The notes beneath the pieces were generated by a model, which was not told the DNA's origin, searched no databases, and worked only from the letters and a program-made list of their open reading frames with translations. Positions 15,978-24,485 of a stretch of DNA of 47,792 bases are shown here, piece by piece. Source of the stretch: an uncultured Helicobacter sp. (GTDB lineage: Bacteria; Campylobacterota; Campylobacteria; Campylobacterales; Helicobacteraceae); NCBI GenBank assembly GCA_947177485.1, contig CAMWUR010000010.1, forward strand, positions 1 through 47,792, read 5' to 3'. Within the stretch, counting starts at the first letter, position 1. Each line of letters begins with the position of its first letter. Both the position numbers and the translations under genes were made by a program.

Positions 15978-17486
15978 ATGAAAAAAATACAGATTCTCAA
16001 TGTTTCAGATAAAGCAGATTTGCCACGATTTGAGGAATTTTTTACGTTTTGTATCACGCACCAAGTGAGCAATCTCAAGGAGATGATGGAATATTATGAG
16101 AATCATACGAGCGATGTCGTGTTGTTTTGGAATCTGCCCATTGATGATGATTTGCTCGATTGCATGACGCTTATTGCGAGTTTACGTCCCGATACTTATT
16201 TCTTGCTTATTGCTGCAAATAAGCCAACTCTTGCACCAAGTGCGCGCATGATTTGTTGTAATAACCATGCACCAACAATTCTCACACATTTGTGCCGCAT
16301 TGCATTCGATGGGCAAAAGGGCGAGCTCGCGCTCAATGAGTTTTTGCATCATGATGAGATTGTCCTCGCACTCGTGCATGTCCCAACCATTGCGCGCACG
16401 CGGCTCATCTCAACGCTCGATTCTGTCCAATTTTTGTTGCGCCAAATCAATGATTTTTTTGAGAGCTATTGCCCACGTGCAACGCGTATTTTTCAGACAG
16501 ATTCGGATTGTTTTGCGATAGTGTTTCTTGAAAACGAGCTCGAAGCGGCAAAAGATTTTGTCGCTGCACTCGATATGTTGCGTCTTGAACATGGATTCGA
16601 GATTGATGAACGCGAGATTGATGTTGAGTTTGTTACAGGAATCGTGCAGGGCAAGGGCGAGATTCTCGCACCAAAGGCATATAGCGCACTCGCGCTCGCC
16701 ACGCACAATAATGCAAAATTCTACACTCTCGAGCAGAGTGATGAGGAATTTGCCCAGCAGCAGCACAATAAGATTTATTGGATGAGAGAAGTCCATGCCG
16801 CGCTCAAAAGCGGACGCGTTGTGCCCTATTATCAGCCGATTCTCAACAACGAGAGCGGTGCGATTGAGAAATATGAAACGCTCGTGCGGCTTGTTGACAA
16901 TCAGGGCAATGTCATCTTGCCCGGGATATTCCTCGATGCGGCGCGCGAATCGGGGCTTATGAATAATGTAACAATGGCTGTGATTAACAAGAGTTTTGCT
17001 GATTTTCGTGATTGCGATTTTGAATTTTCTATCAACATTTCCGAAGAATGCCTGCAAGACCGCCGCATTATCAACTATCTTTTGAATCGTTGTGAACGTT
17101 ATGAGATTCCGATGAATCGTGTACTACTTGAGGTTTTGGAGGGAATCAATACTTCTCAAGGCAAAGTGTTGGAGCACATCAGGGAGCTACACAGCAAGGG
17201 TTTCAAGATTGCGATTGATGATTTTGGCGCGGCAAACTCCAATTTTGGACGTTTGATTGACCTCAAGGCAGAGTATATCAAAATTGATGGCAATTTTGTG
17301 CGCAATATCGACACAGACGAGCGGAGCTATAAAATCGTGGATTCGATTGCAAAGTTTGCAAAGAGTATCGGCGCAAAGAGTATTGCCGAGTTTGTGCATT
17401 CCGAAAAAGTCTATCGTATTGTCTGTGAATTGGGCGTAGATTATTCGCAAGGCTTTTTATTTGGAGAGCCTACTTCAGAGCTTTGA
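15978..17486 (+). CDS. EAL-domain cyclic-di-GMP phosphodiesterase
   Basis: A 502-residue cytoplasmic protein. The C-terminal 240 residues are an EAL domain with the catalytic set apparently intact: E300 in YETLVRL, NISEECL, E in LLEVLEG, D414-D415 in IDDFGAANSNF, K in YIKIDG, E in IAEFVHSEK and YSQGFLFG. It should linearise c-di-GMP to pGpG. The N-terminal part (1-270) has no GGDEF active-site motif. It includes a receiver-like stretch (VVLFWNLPIDDDLLDCMTLI) and a degenerate cyclase-like fold (RIFQTDSDCFAIVFL, LAPKAYSALALA). No membrane segment is seen. It follows the 108-residue exported protein with no gap. Confidence 0.88.
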   Translation: MKKIQILNVSDKADLPRFEEFFTFCITHQVSNLKEMMEYYENHTSDVVLFWNLPIDDDLLDCMTLIASLRPDTYFLLIAANKPTLAPSARMICCNNHAPTILTHLCRIAFDGQKGELALNEFLHHDEIVLALVHVPTIARTRLISTLDSVQFLLRQINDFFESYCPRATRIFQTDSDCFAIVFLENELEAAKDFVAALDMLRLEHGFEIDEREIDVEFVTGIVQGKGEILAPKAYSALALATHNNAKFYTLEQSDEEFAQQQHNKIYWMREVHAALKSGRVVPYYQPILNNESGAIEKYETLVRLVDNQGNVILPGIFLDAARESGLMNNVTMAVINKSFADFRDCDFEFSINISEECLQDRRIINYLLNRCERYEIPMNRVLLEVLEGINTSQGKVLEHIRELHSKGFKIAIDDFGAANSNFGRLIDLKAEYIKIDGNFVRNIDTDERSYKIVDSIAKFAKSIGAKSIAEFVHSEKVYRIVCELGVDYSQGFLFGEPTSEL

Positions 17487-17522
17487 TTTTTTCTAAATAT
17501 TTTATCATGTTGAACATTTTGC

Positions 17523-17682
17523 CATGTTGAGCGGAGCGAAATATCTCGTCATTATGATTCTAGCTTTCCTTGCGTCCTAATGGACGCTCGCAATGACATC
17601 CAATTGTCATTCTGAACGCGAAGCGTGAAGAATCTTAAAATGTAAATATCATGAGATATTTCGCTAGCGCTCAACATGACAA
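17523..17682. repeat. dispersed palindromic repeat cluster (GTCATTCTGA family)
   Basis: This lies in the 337-base gap between the EAL and chemoreceptor genes. A 25-base arm at 17523-17547 (CATGTTGAGCGGAGCGAAAT plus ATCTC) recurs inverted at 17653-17678. Inside, 17604-17682 is a complete repeat unit running from TTGTCATTCTGAAC to CAACATGACAA, the same edges as the in-gene copies at 35348 and 36755. Between them CGTCC-TAAT-GGACG (about 17573-17586) is a small hairpin followed by CTCGCAATGACA. The block looks like one repeat element inserted beside or into another. Confidence 0.8.
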
Positions 17683-17712
17683 TCGGAGGCTGGATTCAGT
17701 CGCACACAAAAT

Positions 17713-17730
17713 GTGCGGTTAAAACCGCAC
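17713..17730. terminator. small GC hairpin in the EAL-chemoreceptor gap
   Basis: GTGCGGTT and AACCGCAC are perfect inverted arms around AA, so a 6-8 bp stem. It is followed by CCCCC, not by a T run, so factor-independent termination is uncertain. The rest of this gap to 17823 shows an AT-rich stretch (TGATAACATCAT near 17789) that may be the chemoreceptor promoter, and the GGGGAGG ribosome site. Confidence 0.35.
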
Positions 17731-17823
17731 CCCCAACAGCCTTTATTTGCTATTGCTCTAGGTATATTTGGTGCTTTAAGCCGAAAAATGATAACATCAT
17801 CTTAGTTTAGTGGGGAGGTTAGC

Positions 17824-19824
17824 ATGCATTTGCTCGGAAAAATAACACTCAAACTAAAAATCATGTTTTTGGTGCTCATGCCAAGTGTTGTGTTACTCTA
17901 TTTCATGACCGCCGAATCGGTTGGCGCATTTGTGGCATGGAGCAACACGGGCGAGCTGCACAGGGAACTTGCGGTATCGAGCCAAGTTTCGCGGCTTGTG
18001 CATGAACTGCAAAAAGAGCGCGGTATGACCGCAGGCTATCTCGCGAGTCGTGGCAAGAAATTTGCAAACGATTTGCCCAATCAACGCAAGAATACAGACG
18101 AACAGATTGAGGCGCTCAAAGCCGTGCTCGCCAAGATAGAGATTGCCCCCGAGTATCGCAAGCTTGTTGATTCTGGGTTTGAGGCTGTGCAAAAAATCAC
18201 AACAATCCGCAACAACGCAGACGCCTCGCTCAAAAGCGGCGAGAATCTGACCGCCGTTACCACGGGCTATTTCACCAAAACCATCGCGGGGCTTCTTGGC
18301 AATGTCCTAAGCTCGATTGAGCTCATTCATGACGCCGAGTTAAGCCGGGAAACATTGGGCTATGTCAATTTTCTCTATGCGAAAGAAAGTGCGGGACAGG
18401 AGAGGGCGATGGGGAACACGATGATTTCAGCAAACACGCCTGCTGTGATTACTGTCTATAACCGCTTCATTGAGCTCATCGCCGAGCAACGCGTTTATTC
18501 TTTCCTATTTGAATCCTTTAGCCCCGCTGCAATGGTGCAAAATTATCAGCAAGTTGCCAAGCACGCTAGCTTTGAGAAGGTGTTGCAGATTCGCAAGGCT
18601 GTGATTGCGCGGCACGCGCTGGGTGATTATGGCGTTGCTGCTGAAAGCTGGTGGGACGCGATTACGACAAAGATTGATTTGCTCAAAGATGTCGAAGATA
18701 CGATTGCAGCACATCTCAACACAAGTGTTGAGGACGAGATTAGCTCGCAATATTCGTATTTTCTGATACTCATCGTCATTGAAACATGCTTGCTCGCCCT
18801 CACGTTTGTGCTTGCCTTTTCTGTGATTTATAGCATTGTTTCGCGTGTGCAAGAGGTCAATAGAACACTTGGATATATTATGAGCGAAAAAAGCCTCAAC
18901 ACTAAGCTCCAAATCAAAGGTAGCGATGAATTTAGCAACATGGCGCATTCGATTGATACGTTCATTCAGTATATCCGCGACACATTCGTGGTTGTGTTTA
19001 GCCAAAACGGGCAGACATTGCAAGTCTCTGAATCTCTTGCTGCTGTTTCGACACAGCTGGATTCTATCAGTGCCGAGATTGAGAACGTGAGCAGTAATAA
19101 CACAGGGCTTGGGACAGAGAGTCGTGCGATTATTGACAAGAATATCGTGATGTCGCAGGCGACTAATGCAGAGCTTGAGATTGTCTTGCAGAATGTGCAG
19201 CATACGAGGGAGATTATCAACGAAATCAACGAGCAGGTGCAGAAGAATGGTAAGCAAGAAGAGGAGAACGCAAACAAAGTCGCTTCGCTTTCACAAGAAG
19301 CGCAGGATATCCAGAATGTCCTCACTGTGATTACCGACATCGCCGACCAGACGAACCTGCTTGCGCTCAATGCCGCGATTGAAGCCGCGCGCGCGGGCGA
19401 GCATGGGCGCGGATTTGCCGTTGTGGCAGACGAGGTGCGCAATCTCGCCGAGCGTACGCAACAATCGGTTACACAGACCACAGCAATTATCAAAAATGTC
19501 TTACAAACCATTGCTGCTATTAGCGCAAGTATGAAGCAGAGTTTGGATTCCACACATTCTTTGATTGAGCGTTCGAACTATATGGAAGAAGATATCGATA
19601 AACTTGTTGCAGCGATTCATGTTGCGGCACAAAAATCTCTTGAAACGCTCGAGGGTGCTCAATTGGTTGATGATAAGACATCGGGAATCTTGGAAAATGG
19701 CACAAAAATCGCCGAATGTGTTGCCGAGCTCATCAGCACAAATGACAAGATGAAGCAGACATCATCGTTACTCAACCACCAAGCGAATGAATTGCATCAA
19801 CTTCTTTCGGCGTTTAAGATGTAG
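17824..19824 (+). CDS. methyl-accepting chemotaxis protein with NIT-like sensor domain
   Basis: A 666-residue transmembrane chemoreceptor. TM1 is at about 12-30. A mostly helical periplasmic domain follows with the motif [21 protein letters not shown], typical of the NIT (nitrate/nitrite-sensing) helical-bundle family. TM2 is at about 313-339 and then a HAMP-like linker. The signalling hairpin tip [44 protein letters not shown] is canonical. No C-terminal NWETF methyltransferase-docking pentapeptide is present. In H. pylori tlpC sits beside rpsI-rplM. Here the position matches but the sensor looks different, so I give no symbol. Ligand unknown. Start ATG 17824 follows GGGGAGG. Confidence 0.9.
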   Translation: MHLLGKITLKLKIMFLVLMPSVVLLYFMTAESVGAFVAWSNTGELHRELAVSSQVSRLVHELQKERGMTAGYLASRGKKFANDLPNQRKNTDEQIEALKAVLAKIEIAPEYRKLVDSGFEAVQKITTIRNNADASLKSGENLTAVTTGYFTKTIAGLLGNVLSSIELIHDAELSRETLGYVNFLYAKESAGQERAMGNTMISANTPAVITVYNRFIELIAEQRVYSFLFESFSPAAMVQNYQQVAKHASFEKVLQIRKAVIARHALGDYGVAAESWWDAITTKIDLLKDVEDTIAAHLNTSVEDEISSQYSYFLILIVIETCLLALTFVLAFSVIYSIVSRVQEVNRTLGYIMSEKSLNTKLQIKGSDEFSNMAHSIDTFIQYIRDTFVVVFSQNGQTLQVSESLAAVSTQLDSISAEIENVSSNNTGLGTESRAIIDKNIVMSQATNAELEIVLQNVQHTREIINEINEQVQKNGKQEEENANKVASLSQEAQDIQNVLTVITDIADQTNLLALNAAIEAARAGEHGRGFAVVADEVRNLAERTQQSVTQTTAIIKNVLQTIAAISASMKQSLDSTHSLIERSNYMEEDIDKLVAAIHVAAQKSLETLEGAQLVDDKTSGILENGTKIAECVAELISTNDKMKQTSSLLNHQANELHQLLSAFKM

Positions 19825-20014
19825 GGGGCATTCTTGATTTGTACGTGGTGCAGAAGCTAGAATCATTGTGGACACTCGCATTGGATTCTAAACAATACCT
19901 CTCGCCACCCGTGTAGAGTAGCGACTAAAGACTGCGGAGCAAAGCGAAGCAAACGTGCTCGCTACTTCCCCACACGATTGCAAAAGCCAAAGGCTTTTGC
20001 AATTCCCATAATAA
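19825..20014. other. convergent intergenic region with inverted repeats
   Basis: No gene is seen between the chemoreceptor and rpsI stops, which face each other. It contains AGTAGCGA at 19917-19924 and its inverse TCGCTACT at 19959-19966, enclosing 34 bases with GCGGAGCAAAGCGAAGC. The C/G-rich style resembles the dispersed repeats elsewhere in the window. The strong hairpin at 19977-20003 is listed separately. Confidence 0.6.
19977..20003. terminator. perfect 12-bp hairpin between convergent genes
   Basis: ATTGCAAAAGCC, loop AAA, GGCTTTTGCAAT is a perfect 12-bp stem placed 12 bases past the rpsI stop and about 150 bases past the chemoreceptor stop. It would serve as a bidirectional transcript end or RNA-stabilising structure. 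Neither side shows a long U tract, so classical intrinsic termination is not certain. Confidence 0.5.
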
Positions 20015-20407
20015 TTAACGTTTGGAGAATTGTGGGCTTCGACGTGCTTTTTTCTTGCCGTATTTTTTGCGCTCAACTGTGCGTGAATCGCGTGTGAGTA
20101 AGCCTTCAGGTTTCAGGATTGCACGGAAAGCAAGGTCGTAGGCAGAGAGGGCTTTTGAGATTCCATGCCGCAAAGCCTCTGCTTGTGCAGAGTAACCACC
20201 TCCGAGTGTGTGCGCGATAATATCGACACTTTTTTCTTGTTTGGTTAGCAAGAGAGGTTGCATGACTTTCATCTTGATTGCCTCATGTCCTCCAAGCCAA
20301 TCGTTGAGGTTGGTTTCATTAATCGAAAGCTTGCCACTGCCGGGCGTGAGCCAAACTTTTGCGATAGCTGTTTTGCGTTTGCCTGTTGCATAGATTTTTT
20401 TCATCAT
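20015..20407 (-). CDS. rpsI: 30S ribosomal protein S9
   Basis: A 129-130-residue S9: it begins [18 protein letters not shown], has [21 protein letters not shown] in the middle and ends with the basic tail that reaches the P-site tRNA ([17 protein letters not shown]). Two tandem ATGs (20407, 20404) follow AAGGA; the second has the better spacing and matches the usual [11 protein letters not shown] start. It follows rplM by 9 bases or less, the near-universal L13-S9 operon. Confidence 0.98.
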   Translation of the reverse strand: MMKKIYATGKRKTAIAKVWLTPGSGKLSINETNLNDWLGGHEAIKMKVMQPLLLTKQEKSVDIIAHTLGGGYSAQAEALRHGISKALSAYDLAFRAILKPEGLLTRDSRTVERKKYGKKKARRSPQFSKR

Positions 20408-20413
20408 GTGTCC

Positions 20414-20833
20414 TTATTTTTGCACTTGTGCTGTGTGGGGGTGGGATTGCCCGGGATAGACTTTGAGCTTCTTAATCATTGCGCGTCCGAGCTTTGTTTT
20501 CGGTAGCATTCCACGCACGCTCAAGCGATAGAGCTTTTCGGGCGAATTGTTGAGCATTTCATGCAATGTTTTTTGTTTGGTGCTGCCAAAATAGCCTGAA
20601 TGGGTAAAATAGAGCTTATCTTCGCATTTGTTACCACTAAACTTGACATCTTTGGCATTAATCACAACCACAAAATCGCCACAATCGGTGTGGGGTGTGT
20701 AGCATGGCTTGTGTTTGCCGCGCAACAAAGTCGCAATCTGGGCAACAAGACGTCCAAAGATTTGGTCTTTAGCATCGAGCACAATCCATTCACGTTTGAC
20801 TTCATTTGCATTTGTCATTTTGGTGAGGTTCAT
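20414..20833 (-). CDS. rplM: 50S ribosomal protein L13
   Basis: A 139-residue L13: REWIVLDAKDQIFGRLVAQIATLLRGKHKP, DCGDFVVVINAKDVKFSGNK, SVRGMLPKTKLGRAMIKKLKVYPGQSHPH. I start at ATG 20833, which follows AAAAGGAGTTCT. The ORF extends 26 codons further upstream, but that part is AT-rich leader containing the promoter. It is first gene of the rplM-rpsI transcript. Confidence 0.97.
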   Translation of the reverse strand: MNLTKMTNANEVKREWIVLDAKDQIFGRLVAQIATLLRGKHKPCYTPHTDCGDFVVVINAKDVKFSGNKCEDKLYFTHSGYFGSTKQKTLHEMLNNSPEKLYRLSVRGMLPKTKLGRAMIKKLKVYPGQSHPHTAQVQK

Positions 20834-20864
20834 AGAACTCCTTTTGGAACAGAATCGAATGTTT

Positions 20865-20870
20865 ATTATA
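20865..20870 (-). promoter_or_regulatory. -10 box of the rplM-rpsI promoter
   Basis: On the minus strand GCGCTATAATAAAC contains a perfect TATAAT, about 32 bases upstream of the rplM ATG at 20833. No clear -35 is seen, as usual for the Helicobacter housekeeping sigma factor. Confidence 0.65.
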
Positions 20871-20907
20871 GCGCATAAGATATTAAAAAATGCTGAAATT
20901 AAGCGTT

Positions 20908-22299
20908 TCAATAGGTCAGAAAAATATAGAGCGGTTTGCCATTGAGCAAGAAATCAACCTGCACTCCCATTTTGCCAACAATCAGGGAATAGAGTTCTTT
21001 AAAATTCACATAGGGTTTAGGCAGTGAGATGTTGATGCTAATATTGCGTTCTGAAAGAAGCGCTTTGCTGCGCCCTGCGATGATGTTGGTGAATTCAGAG
21101 ACGACGTCAACCAAGTCGCTATCACTCTCGATCTCTTCGCCAAGCATCATCATCGCTGCCTCTTTGACGATGTCTTTGTTGAATATCAACACCAAGCCAC
21201 CAGAAATATCGCCATCGAAGGTAATCATCGCGCCCATAAGGTTGTCATGCGAGGGAATGTTGCACTCCATGACACGATGCGAGGTTTTCTCGACATTTCC
21301 GCCCGTGAGCGATTTGAGCGTTTCGAGTGAAGCATTGACAAAGTGCAAGAGATTTGCCACGAGCTTTTTGGAAAGCTTTTGGGGCTTTTGGCTATTGACA
21401 GCATGTGCCAAGGCAGCAATTTTTTCGTTTTTGAGCGCGCTTGCATGGTCGTTGTAGATGTAGATTCCTGCGCGGCGAATCTTCTCATCATTTGCCGAAT
21501 CGATGAGATTAGGGCGCATACCCAGAAAGACAAACACAGCACCATACGAAACGGCATTGCGCGTAAGCGAGATGAAAAAATCAATCGCTTTTGATTCGAG
21601 AATTTCGGTGTCTTTGAGATTAAACATAAAGACCTTGAAACCTTCAGCAAGCCGCAATGCATGCGTTTGTAGGCTAAAAAACCGCGCAATCTTGCCATCG
21701 ACTTCTTTGTAGAAATGGTAAATCACCGTGCCTTGCGTAACCTGCACAGGAATATGGTTTGCTGTGATGTCAAACTGCATGTCGAACACATACAGCGCGT
21801 CATTGCCGTATTCTTGCTGCTTTTGCTTGAAGTCTTTCACGTTCTGAACAGCTTGAATGTCAAGTCCCTTTGCTTCGAGACTTTGAACGATGAGTGTTTG
21901 GGTGATGCTGTCTTTTTCAAAAACGATAATTGGTGTGCCAGCCGGAGGCATTTTGATTTGCAAAAATAGCATCGCTTGGCTAATCGTCTTGAACAGTGGC
22001 AGAGATTTATTGGCAAAAATCTCTTTGAGCCGCTTGAATTGAGTGGCATTGTATTCACAGATGGCAACCACAATATCGAGTTGTTTTTGCAGCTTGAGCA
22101 AGATATGCGCAATAGCAATGATGGTTGAATCTTGAAAGTCATCATTGGCGCGCATAGAGAAGAACAAGGCTTGTAGCTGTAAGCTGCGAATACTCGAAGC
22201 ACTGCCCTGTATCACGCGACAAATCTGCTCTTCTTCGGCACTGCCTAGCTGGCTATCTGCATAATAAATAACAACATTTTGTGAAATAATTGGCTTCAT
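20908..22299 (-). CDS. chemotaxis protein with receiver-like, STAS-like and CheX domains
   Basis: A 463-residue cytoplasmic protein. The N-terminal two-thirds holds receiver-like alpha/beta stretches (IIVFEKDSITQTLIVQSLEAKGLDIQAV, about 125-180) without a clear phospho-acceptor aspartate set, then a STAS-like block (GFKVFMFNLKDTEILESKAIDFF, about 220-290). Residues of about 330-463 are CheX-like with the phosphatase signature E402-x-x-N405 in VSEFTNIIAGRSKALL. CheX proteins dephosphorylate CheY-P. Because a CheZ is also encoded in this window (29775-30467), the organism would have two kinds of CheY-P phosphatase. Domain borders are estimates. The stop codon lies in the rplM leader. ATG 22299 faces away from no obvious promoter. 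Confidence 0.7.
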   Translation of the reverse strand: MKPIISQNVVIYYADSQLGSAEEEQICRVIQGSASSIRSLQLQALFFSMRANDDFQDSTIIAIAHILLKLQKQLDIVVAICEYNATQFKRLKEIFANKSLPLFKTISQAMLFLQIKMPPAGTPIIVFEKDSITQTLIVQSLEAKGLDIQAVQNVKDFKQKQQEYGNDALYVFDMQFDITANHIPVQVTQGTVIYHFYKEVDGKIARFFSLQTHALRLAEGFKVFMFNLKDTEILESKAIDFFISLTRNAVSYGAVFVFLGMRPNLIDSANDEKIRRAGIYIYNDHASALKNEKIAALAHAVNSQKPQKLSKKLVANLLHFVNASLETLKSLTGGNVEKTSHRVMECNIPSHDNLMGAMITFDGDISGGLVLIFNKDIVKEAAMMMLGEEIESDSDLVDVVSEFTNIIAGRSKALLSERNISINISLPKPYVNFKELYSLIVGKMGVQVDFLLNGKPLYIFLTY

Positions 22300-22320
22300 C
22301 TGTGTGTTTCTCTTTTATTT

Positions 22321-23499
22321 TTATTGTGTAACGGGTTCGATGAAAATCAGTTCAACGCGGCGATTCTGCGCACGTCCCGCGGCTGTGTTGTTGTCGGCAA
22401 TCGGACGAGTCTCGCCATAAGCACGAATACCAATTCGATTCTCTTCAACACCAAATTCCATCATCTTGCTTTTCACAGATTCTGCGCGCTTGCGTGAAAG
22501 TGTGAGGTTGTAGGCTTCGGGTCCAACCCAGTCTGTGTGCCCTTCGAGGAGCGCACGTGAAGCGGGCACACTCAAGAGATGTTCAGAAAACTCTCGAATT
22601 TGCGATTCGAAGACAGTCGCAATGTCATAACTATCGAATGCGAATCGCACTTCAGGTTGGTTGAGTGTAACGACTCGCGTTACCTGATGTTGCCCATCTT
22701 CAGTGTCGATAATCTCACCGATTCGCGGGTGTTGCTCGCCCGCATAGCCTTCCATGAAGCCTTCGCCTTGGTGTTTTTGCCCAACAACACCTCCAGCTTG
22801 TGGTGTTGAGAGTCGCATTGATTCTGCACCAGCAGCAGCCCCTCCGCGCGATGGCACGGGTTGTGGTGCGAGTGGGCTTGTTGCTGCATTGTTTTGTGTA
22901 AGTGCTGCTTCTTTTGCTGCTTGCTCTTGTTTTATTCGTTCCTCTTGCTCTTGTCGTGCGCGCCCTTGTGGTGTCGAGCCAAGCGGAATCGTGAGCCCAA
23001 CAGAGGCAACAAGGTCGTTACGCCCATCGAAAATGATAGCATCGCGCACTTCGGCTTTGAGATGAAGCCATTTGGTTGCGATGAATCGAGCACCCACACC
23101 AACTTGCACAAAAGCATCATGGTTCATGCCGTTTGTCTCGATACCAAGCCGCTCATAGCCCAAACCACCGAGTGCATAGGGAGCAAACCATGATGTCTGC
23201 ATGAGCTCATGCACATAGTTTGCAAAATAACGGTTGTTGTTGCGTTTGATATTGCGCTCATGCGGCTCGAAATGCGCCGAGAACATGTGCTCCCAACCAA
23301 ACTCAATGAGACTCTGTTGCGTTGCACGTACACCAAGTCGCAAACCAGCTGCGACTTCTTCATCGCCAGCATAGCCACTCTGATTGATGTGAAAATTACC
23401 ACCAATTGTAGGCGTAACCTCAATCAAATGGTCGATAGCGCCCCAAGCAATGGAACCGCAAACCATGAATGTGGATAAAAACATCGAACATTTTTGCAT
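22321..23499 (-). CDS. OmpA-family outer-membrane protein
   Basis: A 392-residue protein. A signal peptide (to about residue 20, AWGA) is followed by an eight-stranded beta-barrel-like domain (to about 185; alternating strands such as FVQVGVGARFIATKWLHLKAEVRD and VASVGLTIPLG), a Gln/Glu/Ala-rich linker (about 185-265) and a C-terminal OmpA/MotB peptidoglycan-binding domain with LLEGHTDWVGPEAYNLTLSRKRAESV and AYGETRPIADN..GRAQNRRVE. It should tether the outer membrane to the cell wall. The linker is long and low complexity. AGGAGTT precedes ATG 23499. It lies 21 bases upstream of the CheX-domain gene on the same strand. Confidence 0.9.
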   Translation of the reverse strand: MQKCSMFLSTFMVCGSIAWGAIDHLIEVTPTIGGNFHINQSGYAGDEEVAAGLRLGVRATQQSLIEFGWEHMFSAHFEPHERNIKRNNNRYFANYVHELMQTSWFAPYALGGLGYERLGIETNGMNHDAFVQVGVGARFIATKWLHLKAEVRDAIIFDGRNDLVASVGLTIPLGSTPQGRARQEQEERIKQEQAAKEAALTQNNAATSPLAPQPVPSRGGAAAGAESMRLSTPQAGGVVGQKHQGEGFMEGYAGEQHPRIGEIIDTEDGQHQVTRVVTLNQPEVRFAFDSYDIATVFESQIREFSEHLLSVPASRALLEGHTDWVGPEAYNLTLSRKRAESVKSKMMEFGVEENRIGIRAYGETRPIADNNTAAGRAQNRRVELIFIEPVTQ

Positions 23500-23572
23500 A
23501 CCGAACTCCTTTATTGGTTGATGTGGATTGCGAAATAAAACAACTTTCAGCGAATTTCACTGCACAAAAGGC

Positions 23573-23578
23573 TATAAT
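23573..23578 (+). promoter_or_regulatory. -10 box of the nadE promoter
   Basis: AAAAGGCTATAATTCC has a perfect TATAAT, 78 bases before the nadE ATG, in the 157-base divergent gap with the OmpA-family gene. No -35 is obvious. The opposite-strand promoter for the OmpA-like gene could not be placed with confidence. Confidence 0.6.
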
Positions 23579-23656
23579 TCCAAAATTTTATGAATCATAC
23601 TCAAATTTCTTTGAGTCGAAGCTAAAACGTTCATCACACGTTTAAAGGAGAGCGTC

Positions 23657-24478
23657 ATGGAGGCGAAGAATCCCGCTATTGTTTGCAATGCGCTTGTCTC
23701 GTTTCTGTGTGCAGAAATGGCGGCACGTGGCTTTGAACGTTGTGTATTGGGTCTTAGTGGAGGAATCGATTCAGCTGTTGTGGCACGTATTGCACAGCTC
23801 GCGCTTTGCCACGAATCGCATGCATATTGCGAGATTGCCCTAAACGAGATTACCTCTGTGGAGAATCAACCGATTCTGTGCGTTTTTATGCCCTCAACCC
23901 ATTCCTCACCCCAAAGCCTCGAAGATGCCCGAGAATGTGCGCGTGCGTTTGGCTTGCCACTTGTCGTTGCGCCATTATGGAGCTTTGAAACAGTGCTTGC
24001 TGCGCTCTATGCGGGCTGTGAACCCACAGGTTTACGGCTGGGTAATGCATGTGCGCGATTCCGCATGACATTGCTTTTTGATATTGCCTTTGCACAGAAT
24101 CGAATCGTGCTCGGAACAAGCAACAAAAGCGAACGCATGCTCGGCTATGGTACGATTTTTGGTGATTTGGCAGCGGGATTAAATCCGCTTGGTAACCTCT
24201 ATAAAACCGATGTTTTCGCGCTCGCAAAATATTTACAGATTCCACAAAGCATTCAGCAAAAACCACCGAGCGCTGATTTGTTTGCTGGGCAAAGCGATGA
24301 AGCAGACTTGGGGTATAGTTATGCGCTGCTTGATTCGATTCTGTTTGATTTTCTTGAGCGCGGTAGCAGTCGTGAACAATTGCTACAAAACTATGATTTG
24401 CGCGCTGTTGATGATGTGTTGCGCATGTATGAAAAAAGTCGATTCAAGCGCGAACCTATCCCGCTTGCTGTTGTGTAG
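23657..24478 (+). CDS. nadE: NAD+ synthetase, ammonia-dependent type
   Basis: A 273-residue ATP-pyrophosphatase that converts deamido-NAD to NAD. The PP-loop is LGLSGGIDSAV (about 32-42). GTSNKSERMLGYGTIFGDLAAGLNPLGNLYKTDVFALAKYL and KPPSADLFAGQSDEADLG are the family's NAD-adenylate and dimer segments. There is no glutaminase domain, so ammonia is the expected nitrogen source. An extra stretch around 55-75 (CEIALNEITSVENQPILC) is longer than in compact NadE. AAAGGAGAGCG precedes ATG 23657. It is followed after 7 bases by the DegT-fold gene. In related genomes nadE and lpxK are near neighbours. Confidence 0.95.
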   Translation: MEAKNPAIVCNALVSFLCAEMAARGFERCVLGLSGGIDSAVVARIAQLALCHESHAYCEIALNEITSVENQPILCVFMPSTHSSPQSLEDARECARAFGLPLVVAPLWSFETVLAALYAGCEPTGLRLGNACARFRMTLLFDIAFAQNRIVLGTSNKSERMLGYGTIFGDLAAGLNPLGNLYKTDVFALAKYLQIPQSIQQKPPSADLFAGQSDEADLGYSYALLDSILFDFLERGSSREQLLQNYDLRAVDDVLRMYEKSRFKREPIPLAVV

Positions 24479-24485
24479 GGTGGCA

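Noticed and set aside
17523-17682. CRISPR array
   Set aside because: Arms are inverted and few, without regular spacers or cas genes.
17824-19824. Naming the chemoreceptor tlpC from its place beside rpsI-rplM
   Set aside because: Position fits H. pylori tlpC, but the sensor looks NIT-type helical rather than a Cache fold, so orthology is not supported.
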